Source: Prasinococcaceae sp. CCMP 1430
Taxonomy: Eukaryota > Prasinodermophyta > Palmophyllophyceae > Prasinococcales > Prasinococcaceae
Direction: 5' to 3'
Assembly (NCBI GenBank): GCA_013416795.1
Contig: RQSC01000003.1
Span: 57,495 to 87,375, forward strand
Length of the DNA stretch: 29,881 bases
The translations under genes were made by a program, and so were the position numbers. Under the pieces are notes generated by a model. It made no database searches and was not told the origin of the DNA. It saw nothing but the letters and a program-made list of their open reading frames with translations. Below, piece by piece: positions 17,825 to 29,500 of this stretch. Position 1 is the stretch's first letter. Each line of letters opens with the position of its first letter.

Positions 17825-20472
17825 ATGTCGGCGGAGGCGGCTGCTGAGGCACGCCGCCTGGCTGCAGCGGGCGAGCTGGGCGCGCTGGAGGTGCACGCAG
17901 CAGCGCGCAGTGTGAGTGGCACGGCGCTGCTCGCCGCGCTCGCGGTGGCGCCCGAGGCAGCATTGTGTGGGGGAGGGGGTGGCGGCGGACCTGGCGGCAA
18001 CATCCGCACGCGCGCGCTGCTTGCCTCCGCGGCCGCGGGCGGCGCGCTCGCGCGTGGCGAGGCCGCCACGTGGTGCGTGGAGCGCGCGCTTGCTGTCGAC
18101 ACACGCACTGGCCAGCTGGAGGACGCCCTGCAGATCCTGCTCGCTGGGGAGCAGATCGAGGCCGATGCCGACGCTAAGGAAGGCGCTGAGGCTATCGATG
18201 AGTCCGCGGAGGCGGTCACTGGCGCGTCGACAGCCGCGCTGGACGCCGCCACCGTCCGCGCCGCGCCGCGGCGTGCTCTTGCGGCGCTCTCCGCTGCGGC
18301 GGGCCAGCTGCATGCGGCAGTGTATGCCCTCGGCATGCACGGCCTCGAACTGGGCGCATTTGCGGCTCTCGATGCAGCGGGGCGGTTCGACGCGCTTATG
18401 GAGGGCGCGCTTGGGGAGGACGCGGACGGGGAGGGAGAGGTGGCCGAGGGGAGTAGCGACGAGGTGGATGACGAGGCCTTGGCACGCTCGCTGGGCGCCG
18501 TTGAGCGTGCAGCTCGCGACGCGTGCGCAGTTCTCCCGGCGCGTGCCGCGGGCGCAGATACGCGGCGCCTCGTATGGGCCTGGGCAGAGCGGCAGCTGAC
18601 GCTGGAGGCAGGCGAACCCGCGCGGGGAGTTTGCCGTGCCGCGCGCGTGGTGGCCGCTGAGCCGCCGCTGCTGCCGCTCGACGGTGAGCTCGCGATGGCG
18701 TTCCAAGCGCTGGTGATAGCCGCGACCGAGGACGATGCGCGCGGGCGCGTATGGTCAGCGGTTGGCGCGGCCGCCGAGGCGGTGCTTGCGCGCTGCTTTG
18801 CCGGCGAGCATGAGGGCGCGCTGCGCGCGGCGCGCGCCGCGCGCGCAGGCGCGGCTCTCGCACGCGCCGGCCTTCGCGGCGTAGCGCCAGCTGACATGGT
18901 GCGCGCACTGGACGACGAGACGGCCGCGCGCGGCGTGCTCGCGCGCGCGTACGCTGCGGGTGTGCCGCCCGCTGCAGCGGCGGCGGCCACTACCGAATGC
19001 TTCGACGACGCTCTTGCGTCGCTCGCGTACGCCGACTACGCGCTGGCCGCAGGCGATGTCGACACTGCCGTTGCGCTGCTGCGCAACCTCGCGGGTCGAG
19101 CGTACGCACCCGCCGCACCCTCGGCCGCGGCCGCCGCGCGCGCGGTGCTTGCGCGGCTGCAGAGCTCTTCGACAACGTTGAGGGAGGAGGAGGGTGCAGG
19201 GCTCGAGGCGGCCCTCGAGGCCGCCTGTGAGCTGCTGTCTCTAGGCTTGACCGACGCGGGGCTGGCCGCGGGCGACGGTGCCGAGCTGCTCGCGCTCTGG
19301 CAGAGGGCAGTCATGCGCCTCCAGCGGCTTGAGGAGGGAGAGGAGGCGGACGACCAGGTGCGTCGCCGCGCCATGTGGGCAAAGAGCGTCTCTCGTAGGC
19401 ACCACAGGGCGCATGAGTGCCGCACGTATGCATTCGCATTCGTGTACAGATACGCATGCGTGCGTGCAGGAGGGCGTGTGCGCGTACATTTGAGTGCGTG
19501 CGTTTGTCTGTGGCGCAAAGATAGGTAGAGAGAAGGCTAGCTGACTGCGGGCGCCTTCTTCACGCGCACCCTCAGGACCACGAGTACAACGCGGCGGCAG
19601 AGGTCGCCGAGGCCGCCAGCGAGGCCGGCGTGCGCGGTGCCCTTGCCGCAGGCGCGCTGGCGCTCGAGGGCGAGCGGGCGCGCGAGGTGCTATTCGCCGC
19701 CGCCCTCGCCGAGGGCGGCTCGCAGCGCGCGCTGCGCGAGGCAGCGGCTGCCCATCGCGCTCGTGCCGCGCTTGCGCGCGCCGGCACGGACGTGGCGGCG
19801 GCTGCCGCTGCACTCGCCGGCCGCCGACCGCCGCGCGGCGCAGAAATGGCGCCCATCGACCCGTCCACCATCGCCGCAGAGGAGGAGCGCGCGGCCGAGG
19901 GCCTCGAGGCGGAAGCCGCGGAGCTCTCTGCCGCCAAGGAGCGCGCTGCTGCAGCAGAGGCGGCACGGCTAAACACCGAGCGAGCTGCCGCGGCCGCGGC
20001 GGCGTCGGCGGCCGCGCGTGAGCGCCTGGCAGGTGCGAGCGGCACTGTGGCAATGGCGGCGGGTCTCGCGGCGGCCGCGGCGGACTGCGACGCATGCGCG
20101 GAGGCCGCCGCGGATGCACTCGCACGCGGCGCGGCACTGCCTCTGGTGCTCGAGGCGCATGACGCGGGCGCGCTCGCGCTGGCCGCCGTGCTGCCGCTGG
20201 GCGTGGGAGCACTCGTCGCACGTGGCGACGCGCCCGCTGCGCGGCGCGCGGCGCTCGCGCACGGCCGTGTGCATGCCGAGTTCGCCGAGGGCGCAGCTGC
20301 GGGCGACGCGGCCGTGGCCGACCTACTGCGGCCGTGGGCGGAGTTGCAGGCGGCAGGAGGTGGCGCCCTAACGCTGCGCGGCGAAAATCCCGCTGGCGAG
20401 GTCGCCGCAGCAGTCTGGACGCGCGCGCCGGCCGCTGCTGCCGCGGCCATAGCGGCGCTTGGCCTCGCGTAG
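17825..20472 (+). CDS. Large Ala-rich helical protein, perhaps with a RanBP2-type zinc finger
   Basis: Exons 17825-19357 and 19576-20472 join in phase 0 and give 809 residues from the first ATG. The protein is about one third Ala with regular Leu, Arg and Glu, predicted to be helical throughout. It has many short A-x-x-A-L units reminiscent of helical-repeat scaffolds, an acidic patch near residues 200-215 (EDADGEGEVAEGSSDEVDDE) and a coiled-coil region in exon 2 (EEERAAEGLEAEAAELSAAK). Directly upstream in the same open frame is WRCVC...CGTCRM, close to the RanBP2-type finger (W-x-C...C-x2-C), with one residue fewer between the first two Cys. If an upstream exon supplies the start, the gene begins earlier and includes this finger. 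I recognise no family; ubiquitin- or RNA-binding by the finger would be a guess. The intron contains (TG)n-like sequence. Confidence 0.7.
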
Positions 20473-20795
20473 CCGCGCTCGCACTGCACGAATGCGCGCT
20501 GTCGGGTTGAGGCGCAAATACGCATCCATCCTCGTATACACGCGCATGAGCGCGTCACCCCACGACAAACGACCATCCCACCACACACGCGTGCGCGCGC
20601 GCGTGGCCGATCATTCTCGTGCGAGAGGCGTGCTGATGGATGTACACACAACTGTTAACACACGACGTCGCTTCCGCCTGCGAGAGTGCGCGCATGTCAC
20701 GGTGGGCGTCCGCCTCGACCTTCCGCCCCTCCACGAGGTCTTCCTCGACCGTCATGCGGGTCTCAGCCTCTTCACCTTCCCTCATGAAGCCCGCC
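20473..20795. other. Convergent 3' spacer with an open acidic frame on the minus strand
   Basis: It contains the 3' ends of the Ala-rich gene (+) and the ankyrin gene (-). On the minus strand, directly beyond the ankyrin stop, a different frame reads a charged stretch (MREGEEAETRMTVEEDLVEG and further) to about 20640. It has no evidence of its own start or splice link. Confidence 0.45.
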
Positions 20796-21522
20796 CTAGA
20801 GCTCAGTCTTGAAGGTACTCTCATCTTCGTCTGTGTCATAGTCAAAAAAATCGTCGTCGTCGTAGTGGTCTCCCTCGAGGCCGTCGTACATATGCCGCTC
20901 CGGCTGTGGTGGCAGCTCGCGCCAGCCGTCGACGGGGAGCATCGACTCGGCGGTGGCGCCGGTATCATCGGTGGCGGCCGCGTCCGCGCCAGCCTCGAGC
21001 AGCGCATCCACGATCGGCCTGTAGCCATGCTCGTAGGCCCAAAACAGAGGGCCTCTGCCATCCGCCGAGCGGCTCTGCGCGCCGCAATCGTCAGCGGCTG
21101 CGGGCGCACACACGTGGGTGAGGTGTGTGTGTGCGCGCATGGGTGTGTGTGGTGCGCATGGGTGTGTGTGTGGGAGGGGCACCGGGTGTGTGCACGTGCG
21201 TGTATGTCAGCGTGTCTGGGCGTTCGTGCCCGTGGGCGTACGTTTGCCGCGCGTGTAGCGCGAGTGCACGCGCCGCGATGTGGCCAGCTGACACATGCGC
21301 CCGATCGCAAGCGCACGCGCCCGAGCCCGCACCGATGAGTGCCTTGATGGCATCGAGCGAGCCCGATTGCGCCGCGAAAAAGAAGGCCGACGTCTGTTCC
21401 GTGTCCTCGTGCGCCTTGGCGGCAGCGCAGGCGTCGTCGCCACGCGCTCCGCTGGTGAGTACGAGTGCCGCACATGCGGCGGCGGCAGTGGCCAGCCATG
21501 CTCCCCGCGCTCGGGGGGGCAT
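20796..21522 (-). CDS. Secretory ankyrin-repeat protein with C-terminal KTEL
   Basis: Minus-strand exons 21522-21333 and 21097-20796 join in phase 1 and give 163 residues. The N-terminus (MPPRARGAWLATAAAACAAL) is a typical signal peptide with a likely cleavage site near GARGDD. Two ankyrin-like units follow: SAFFFAAQSGSLDAIKALI and GRGPLFWAYEHGYRPIVDALLEAGAD. The intron interrupts the first repeat, and the splice restores its end (ALIAADDCGAQS). The C-terminal third is acidic (DGLEGDHYDDDDFFDYDTDE) and ends in KTEL, a variant of the KDEL/HDEL ER-retrieval signal. Ankyrin proteins are mostly cytosolic or nuclear; signal peptide plus KTEL and an acidic tail point to the ER lumen, perhaps with low-affinity calcium binding as in other ER proteins. 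Function is unknown. Confidence 0.8.
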
Positions 21523-21969
21523 GGCGGCAAGCGGCGGCTTGCGGGCAAGCGTGTGGGCCGGGGTGAAGCAAGTGCGCCCTCGTTTCCCGCAAGTCTGCGT
21601 GCCCCCCGCGAGGCCTCCGCGAGTGCATGCACTGTGCCACCGCGGGTGCCACTGCCCGGCCGCGCCCCTCCCGCGCCGATGGCGATCGGGCGAGCTCTGT
21701 TCACAACCGCAACCTCAAATTGGGGTGAATGCGGCGGAATGCTGTGCGATCATATCAAGTGATTCATTGAATAAGTAAACCCTTTTTGTGCGCGTGTTTG
21801 GATTTCGATTTCGAGCGCCGAGGCGCGCCACGCCACACTGCTGTCCTGCCCCTCCCCCTGCCCTCCTGCCCCCACCTCACTCCCACGCACCCGCCCATCC
21901 ATCCCCCCATCCCGTCTGCGCGACAGCGACCTTGCTGGAGGTCCGGCCCCTGGCGCGGGCGTCAGAGTG
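21523..21969. other. Divergent promoter region between ankyrin and taxilin genes
   Basis: This is 447 bp between two divergent starts. It includes a locally AT-rich patch at 21745-21790 (TGATTCATTGAATAAG) about 190 bp before the taxilin ATG and a C-rich stretch just before it. No gene is supported. Confidence 0.6.
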
Positions 21970-23401
21970 ATGGCGGGCGGCGCCGCCGCAGCCAGGGCGG
22001 CCCGGGGCGATGGCGATGCCGAGAAGAAGCTCGCGGCGCTCCGCGCCAAGCTCGAGAACGCGGCGGAAGAGGCTTCCAAGCTGCGCACGGAGGCAGGCGC
22101 GCGCCAGAAGGCGCTCGACCGTGAGGTCAAGCTGCGTGGCGATGCCGAGGCCAAGGTGACCGCGCGGCTGCGCGACCGCGCAGCCGCCTTGCGCACGCCT
22201 GAATCTGCGCACTCGCTGGCGCTCTGACACACGCGTCCGCACGTAGGCGTCCTCGCTCGAGCGGCTGTGCCGTGAGCTGCAGCTCGGCAAGAAGCAGGCG
22301 GAGCTTGGGCTCGCACAGGAGCGCGCGGCCAACCAGAAGCGCCTCGGCGAGCTCTCGGACAATTTTGCGTCCGTGAGCGCGAGCATCGAGGAGCACCACT
22401 CCAAACACGCGCAAATCCTAGAGCACAGCGCGCAGGTCGAGGCCGAGCGAGATGCGATGCAAGAAAAATTGAACAAAGTGCTCAAGCTCTACGACGAGAC
22501 CAGGTGCGCCGCGCGATTGCTCCCCTTGCTCCCCCTGCTCCTCCGACACCGTCTCCTCGTGTGCCCCGACTCGCCAGCGCTCGTGTGCCACACATTTGCT
22601 GACAAAGTCGAGGACTGCGCCCGCGGCCGCCTGGCAGCGCGGGCTACAAGGAGGCCAACGAGGCCTTCAAGCGAGACCTCGGCCAAAGCATCGAGCTTGT
22701 GGGCGCCTCCGAAAAGCGCGCGGCTGCCGCGGAGGCTGAGTCCGTGCTGCTGCGCAAGGCCAAGGAGGCGTCGGAGGCGCGCGTGGCGGAGACGTTGAAG
22801 GCGTACGAGGCGATGAGAGAGGTCCGCGCCGCCTCAAGCGCGCGCGCTCCTGCCTGCACACATCTGCTCGCAGCGCCGTGGCTGAGTCTCTCTGAGTGCC
22901 GGCGCGCGGTCAGCCGAGACGTGCGCTGACGCGCGTGCGAGCGCGTGGAATGCACGCGTGCTCCTCGCCTCTCCTCCTCTCTCACGCAGTCGATCGACGC
23001 CGTGACAAAAGACATGGGTGGCTACGCCGAGAAGATCAAGGAGCGCGATCAGATCATCGCCAAGCAGCGCGGCGAGATGGGCAGGGCGGCCGACGCGCTG
23101 CGCGACTCCTCCGAGCAGCGCAAGGATCTCATTGCGCGCGCCGAGAAGGCTGAGAAGCGCGCGCAAGCTATGGCCGGGCTGTGCAGGAAGCTCAAGGTAC
23201 GCAGGTGTGGGTCGCGCGCGCAGGCGCGATCGACAGGCACAGGGCGCCGACGCTGACTGGTTCGTGCGTGTGCGCCGTGGCGAGTGACAGGAGGAGCTAG
23301 ACCTCGTTGGCGTGGGGCCGTGCGATGAGGCCAGCTCGGACGCAGAGGAGGGGGCAGATGCTACGAAGGCGACCGTGAGCGAGAATGGCGCCAGCGCGTG
23401 A
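21970..23401 (+). CDS. Taxilin-family coiled-coil protein
   Basis: Five exons (21970-22155, 22247-22503, 22638-22821, 22990-23196, 23291-23401) give 314 residues with phases 0, 2, 0 and 0. The product is almost entirely coiled coil. The taxilin signature ASSLERLCRELQLGKKQAEL lies near residue 63, followed by RLGELSDNFASVSASIEEHH, LNKVLKLYDE and ANEAFKRDL, in the order seen in alpha/beta/gamma-taxilins. The end QAMAGLCRKLK is also typical. The C-terminus is short and acidic (EELDLVG, DEASSDAEEGAD). Taxilins bind syntaxins and the nascent polypeptide-associated complex and act in vesicle traffic; in ciliated protists a role in flagellar function has been suggested. The start was chosen at the first ATG after a C-rich leader. 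Confidence 0.88.
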
Positions 23402-23576
23402 CGCGCCCTGCGCGCTGGGACTGAAGGCGTGTACATACCGCAGTCGGTACTTAATCACGAGCGGAATAATCACACGATGAGTCTGTCTCATTTTCTCCTC
23501 TCTCACCAGCTCTTGCAGCAGCAGGGAGCTCGGGTGCCTCGTCGAGCACGCCAGCTGGCGCACTCACGACGGCTGA
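23402..23576. other. Short convergent spacer
   Basis: These 175 bp lie between the stops of taxilin (+) and the SPPP protein (-). No clear poly(A) motif or gene is seen. Confidence 0.6.
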
Positions 23577-26500
23577 CTACACACGGCGCTTCCCCTTAGC
23601 CTTTTCAATATCATCGGGGCTCGACGGCCCGTTGCCGCCGCGCAGTCCCTTCACTCGTAGTGCAGGCGGTCGACGCAGGCCTCGCCCGCCCTCACCTGGG
23701 GGCACCGGATGGTGTTGCTGCCCCGCGCGGCGTCCATGGCGTGGCGCCGCATCGCCTGCGCGCGGCTCGCGTGGGGGCGCCGGCGCGGGCGCCGGCTTGC
23801 CCACGCCACGCAGCTGCCGCAGCGCGCCTGCGCGCAGTGGGCGGGCGGCCGCACCCGCGCCAGCACCGTCTGCGCCATAGGCTGGGAGCTGCGGGCGGCC
23901 AGCAGCGGCCCGCAACGCAGCGCGCGCGTTACCCACTGGTGCCCACGCCTTGGCCCTTGCGGGTGGTTGTGGCATCGCAGCAGCCTGCTGCGCACCCACG
24001 AAGAACGCCAGGCCTTCGTCCGTAGCGGGAGCACCAAAGCCTCCAGGCCTCACTGCAACAGCGGCTGGCGGTCGCAGCTGCTGCCTGTCACCGTCCGCGT
24101 TCGAGCCCTTCGAGCTACCACGCTTGCTTTGCTCGATGCGCTTCACAAGGTCGCGTATGCCCTTGGCCCCTGCTGATGCCTTCTTGGAGCCGCCAATGGC
24201 TTTCACCTTGGACTGCCCCTTGCGCTTACGCGTAGCGAGACGCACCACAGTCAACGAGAGCGCGGCGATGGCGGCAGCGCCACTAATGCCGAGCGCTGCC
24301 AGCACGGGCGTGGTCAGCACGATGGCCCTTTCACCGTCCGCAGGTCCGCTGCCAACGTCGATCGGGGGTGTGCCATCGCCAGGCGTCTGCACTCCGGCAG
24401 GCGTGTCCACCGTGGCTGGCATACCAGGTGGCGGCGGCGAAGGCGCCGGGCTCGTGCCGCCCCTGCCGGGCGTGTACCTTGGTGGCGGCAGTGGTGGCTC
24501 AGGGGGGGGCTGCGGCGTCGGAGGGGGGGCCGGGGGCGGACTGGGGCTCGCCATCGCGAGCTCCAGCGCTGTAAAGCTTGCGTCGAGCCCCAGGCTAATC
24601 ACGGCCTCACGGACTTGTGCTGATCCAGCGGCAGTCAGCAGGCGTGTCGAAGTCTCCCGCGCCGCATCGCCATCTGGCACACGCAGCACCACAGCCAGGT
24701 CAACCGCCACTTGAGGCTCGTCCTCGGGCGGAACACCCACGGTTATCCATGAACCAGCCGCCGCGAAAGAGTCGCTCTGCTCGAGCTCCCTCTCAAGCGC
24801 GCCGCTAGATGTCGTCGCGAGTAGACTTTCAGCGAGCGCGGAAGCTTCCGCACCCGTCGCAGCACCCTTGACGGCGATTGGCACGCGCAGGGTGGCCTGC
24901 GAAAGCGAACGACGCCGCGTGTTGCTGGTCGCCGAGTAGCTGAGTTGGGCGTCGAAGCCCGCGGCTTGCGCGCGCTGCAGCGCGGCGCGGGCGGGCGCGC
25001 CCATCCCCGCAGCGCCAGATCTGTCGCCGATGGCCACCTCGACACGCTCGCGTGCGATATGGTTGAGCTTTGCTATGAAGCTCGCCATTGCGTCTGCCAT
25101 CTCTATGGTCCACTCGCCCACGCCACCCAGATTCGCTGCCATGTAGACGGGAAACGTCACTACGATCTCGACCGCAGACTCGTCCACCCCCGCATCAGCG
25201 GCGACCGACGATCGCACACTCGCCTTGGCAGCGGAGTCGAAGGCGGCCGCATCCGAACCGGTCAGCAGCACGTTGAACGCAACCGATGCATCGCTTGGAG
25301 GCGGGGGTGGGGTACGGCTGCGGGGTGGCGGCGGTGGGCTCGGGGGGGGCGCGGGCTCCGACCCATCTTCCACCTGCCCGCCTGACACCCACCATGGTGG
25401 CGGGGGGCTCGGGGGTAGCGGAGGCGGTGGCGGCGGGCTTGGAGGGGGCGGCGGGGACGGTGGCGGTGGCGGGCTCGGCGGGGGACTTGGCGGGGCCGAC
25501 GGCGGTGGCGGCGACGGTGGTGGCGGAGGAAGAGGCGGTGGCGGCGGCGGTGGCGGTCGTGGCGGCGGTGGCGGGCTCGGCGGAGGGCTTGGTGGCGGAG
25601 ATGGGGGCGGGCTCGGCGGCGGGCTCGGCGGTGGAGACGGTGGCGAGCTCGGAGGCGGGCTCGGCGGCAACGAGGGTGGCGGCGGAGGGCTTGGCGGCGG
25701 CGGTGGCGGAGATGGCGGCGGGGACGGGGGAGGCGGCGGACTCGGTGGCGGGCTCGGGCTTGGCGGCGGGCTCGGCGGCGGTGGGCTTGGAGGCGGGCTC
25801 GGCGGTGGGGGTGGGGGTGGCGGAGGACTCGGCGGAGGGGGCAGGGGCGGAGAAGGGGGCGGAGCCAGCGTGCAAATGTAGCTATCAGTGAGGTACTGCG
25901 AGAAGACCTCGGGGAAGGCCTCGGCGCACGTCGCTAGGCACAGTCCGGTGAGTGTGCTCGCAGTGTCGCACCCCTGCTCCACGGCGAGCGCGCACGCCTG
26001 TGCGCCCAACGTGTCCTGGCACAGGACGAGCGGGGGCGGCGGCGGTGGCGGCGGCCGCGGCGGTGGCGGCGGCGGCGGCGACGGCGGAGGGGGACTCGGC
26101 GGCGGCGACGGCGGCGGAATCGGTGGTGGCGCTGGCGGAGAGGGCGGCAGCGGCGGAGGTGGGCACGGGCCAGTGACCCACTCGCCATATTGTCCGTACC
26201 CGTTGGAGGCGCCGTACGAGCTCGGGCCAGGGAACGCCGAGAAGGCATCATCGTAGTGCCTCCACTCAAGAGGGGCACACGGCGGTGGGCTCGGCGGCGG
26301 ATAAGGGGGCGGGCTCGGCGGTGGTGATGGAGGCGGGCTCGGTGGCGGGCTCGGTGGCGGGCTCGGCGGCGGGCTCGGCGGCGGGCTCGGTGGCGGCCTG
26401 GGCGGGAGAGGCGGAGGCGGGCTCGGTGGCGGACTCGGCGGGGAGCTTGGAGGAGGAGATGGCGGCGGGCTCGGAGGAGGAGATGGCGGCGGGCTCGGCG

Positions 26501-29500
26501 GAGGAGATGGCGGCGGGCTCGGAGGAGGAGATGGCGGCGGGCTCGGCGGCGGGCTCGGAGGAGGGGATGGCGGCGGGCTCGGTGGCGGGCTCGGCGGCGG
26601 GCTCGGCGGCGGGCTCGGCGGCGGCGGCGGAGGAGGATTTGGCGGCGGCGGTGGGCTCGGAGGTGGCGACGGTGGCGGCGGCGGCGAAGGGAAGATGCAC
26701 GGAGGTGCAGGCGGCGGGAAGGGAGGAGGAGGCGGGGAGCTTTCGCTTCCCGAACCGCCGTAGCCGTAGCCGTAGCCGTAGCCTGAGTGGTAGCCGTACC
26801 CATATCCGGAGCCGGAATTATCACTACTGAGGAGTGACCTTCGCAGCCGAGCAGGCTGGAACGTGCTGAACATGTCCTCGAAATGATACGTGTCGTCGTC
26901 GCCGCTGCCAGCGCCGGCGCTGCCCGGAGGCACGCCCGGGGGCGGCGGGGGCGACGCTGCGAGCAGTCTGCGTGCGGCTACCTCCTCCGGTGGCGGAGGC
27001 ACCGGCGGAGTCTGGCAGAACGGCGGCGGAGGCGAGGGCGGTGGAGCCGGTGGCGGCGTGGGAGGCGAAGACGGCGGCAGCGGGGGCGGGGTGGGTGGTG
27101 GTGGACTAGGCGGCGGCGGCGGTGGCGGCATGATGACGCTGGCCGTGACCGTCGCCGATGGGGAGACGCTCTGCACCGCCGTGGCAAGGCTCGCCTCGTC
27201 GACATCACCGGCAGCCTCCTCGTCCATGATGGGTGCCACGAAGGTCATTTCCACAGCGAGGGCTGGCTCGGACGTGGTCTCTACGGTGGTGTTCAGTACC
27301 GCCGCGAGTTCGTCGGGGCTTTCTAGACTGCCAGCGACCTCGAGCGCGTCATCCACCTCGTCCTTGGGGAAGGTGATGCTGAACGAGAACGACACGGAAA
27401 GCAGGCGACGACCCTCACCACCGCCCAGCGGGAGCGAGCCATTCAGCGGCCGTTCGGCCACAAAGTGGCTCGTCCCAGTGTCCTCGTGCACCAGGATGAA
27501 GCGAGGCAGCATGACGTCGAGGTAGACGTACGTCATGCCGTCCTGCGGTAGAGTCTCCGACAAGCCGCGCGGCGCTTTGGTCGTGCGTGCTGGCGCACCG
27601 ACCTTCGCCGGTATCGCAGGTGGAGGGCTCGAGAATGTTCGCTCTCGACGCGCCTTCGCGCCGCGATGCTCGCCCTGGGAGCGCGTGCGCGCGCGTGGCA
27701 AAAACCACCATGCCCTGCCAGACTCGCGCGTCGCCACGAAGCGCCCGAAGCGCTTCCATGTCTTTGCTAGCACACCCAGGTAGCGCTCAGGCGTTGCAGC
27801 CGCTGCGCGCACGGGCGAAACGCTGTGCATTGACAAGCGCCTGCGGCTCGAGCTGGACCCAAGCTGGATATATTCGATGGGCACGCCGTATGCCTGAGCG
27901 ATCGCAAGCCTGAGGGCGTAGATGTCGTCACTGTTGCTCAGATCGTAGTCGGCGTCCAGGCTCATCTCAGCCTGGACCGACACGGTCGTCTCGGCCTCGA
28001 CATTGGAAGCCCCGGTCGCATTGGCGATGGCCTCCGCTGAAGCCTGCTCGAGGGCATCCAGATCCTGCTCCGCGAGGTCGTCGGTCGTCACTGAGCTCTG
28101 CGCCGTGGACTCCACCGTCGCGTAGATGGGAGGCGGTGGCGGCGGGCTCGGTGGCGGGTTCGGCGGCGGGCTTGGCGGGCTCGGCGGGCTGGGCGGCGGT
28201 GGCGGTGGGCTGGCTACCTGACACAGCGACAGCGACGGGAAAGTCACCTGGCACGTCTCCCTGCACAGGACCGTCGTCAGCGGGTCACCCGCAGGGCAGC
28301 CGTTGACCACCGCGTAGTTGCACACACCGGCACCGGCGATATCCGCGCACATCAGCGGCGGTGGAGGCGGCGGGCTCGGTGGCGGCGGCGGGCTCGGCGG
28401 GCTCGGCGGCGGATTGGGCGGCAAGCTCGGTGGCGGCACGGGAGGCGGCGGCATTGGTGGCGGGCTTGGTGGAGGAAGCGGAGGAGACGGAGGGGGCGCT
28501 GGCGGCGGCGAGCTCGGTGGCGCCGATGGCGGCGGAGGCGGGCTACGCAGTACGCACAGCGCCAGCGACGGGAACGCGGCCTGGCACGTCGCTGGGCAGA
28601 TGTCTGTGGTCGAGATGTCACCAGCCGGGCAGCCGCTCTGCACGACAATGTCACACGTCGCTGGGCTCGATGCTGCGTCCACGCACCAGTTAGGCGGCGG
28701 TGCAGGCGGAGGGCTGGGCGGCATCGGAGGAGACGGCGGAGACGGCGGAGACGGCGGGGTCGGTGGTGGACTCGGTGGCGGAGACGGCGGCGAGCTCGGC
28801 GGTGGCGGAGACGGAGGCGCGCTTGGCGGTGGATGCGGCGGCGGGGACGGCGGCAAGCTCGGTGGCGGGCTTGAGGGCGGACTCGGCGGCGGCCTCGGGG
28901 GCGGAGGCGGGCTCGGGGGTGGGCTCGGGGGCGTGCACACGCTAAGCGACGGAAAAGCCGCCTGGCAGCTCGCCTGGCAGAGCACTGTCGTCGCGCTTGA
29001 GGACGCAGGGCATCCTAGCCGCACGACCATGTCGCATGCCGCCGAATCTCCCCGGTCGTAGCACCAAAATGGCGGTGGGCTCGGCGGCGAGCTCGGCGGC
29101 GGCGGTGGCGGAGGTGGGCTCGGCGGCGCGCTCGGTGGCGGGCTTGGGGGTGCCAGCGGCGGCGGGCTCGGCGGCTGCTCTGGAGGAGGAGCGGGCGGCG
29201 GGCTCGGCGGCGGCGGGCTCGGCGGTGCTGAGGGCGACGGAGGCGGCATGCGCAGCTCACACAGCCCCAGCGAAGGCATCGCATACTGGCACGATGCCCT
29301 GCACAGAGTGCGAGTGGCGAGCGTGTCGCTTGCACACTCGCCAGACTCGACCACAGCCGCACACGCCTCCGTCGATATGAGGTCGGAGCACCAGTCCGGC
29401 GGTGGCGACGGAGGTGGGCTCGGGGGCGGTGGTGGACTGGGCGGAGGCGAGGGTGGTGGGCTCGGCGGCGGGCTCGGCGGCGGGCTCGGCGGCGGAGATG

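Noticed and set aside
25225-25881. Gly-rich, Ala/Gly and Ala/Glu frames on the plus strand over the SPPP gene
   Set aside because: They are pure antisense images of the 12-bp SPPP units, and the conserved cysteine modules are coded on the minus strand.
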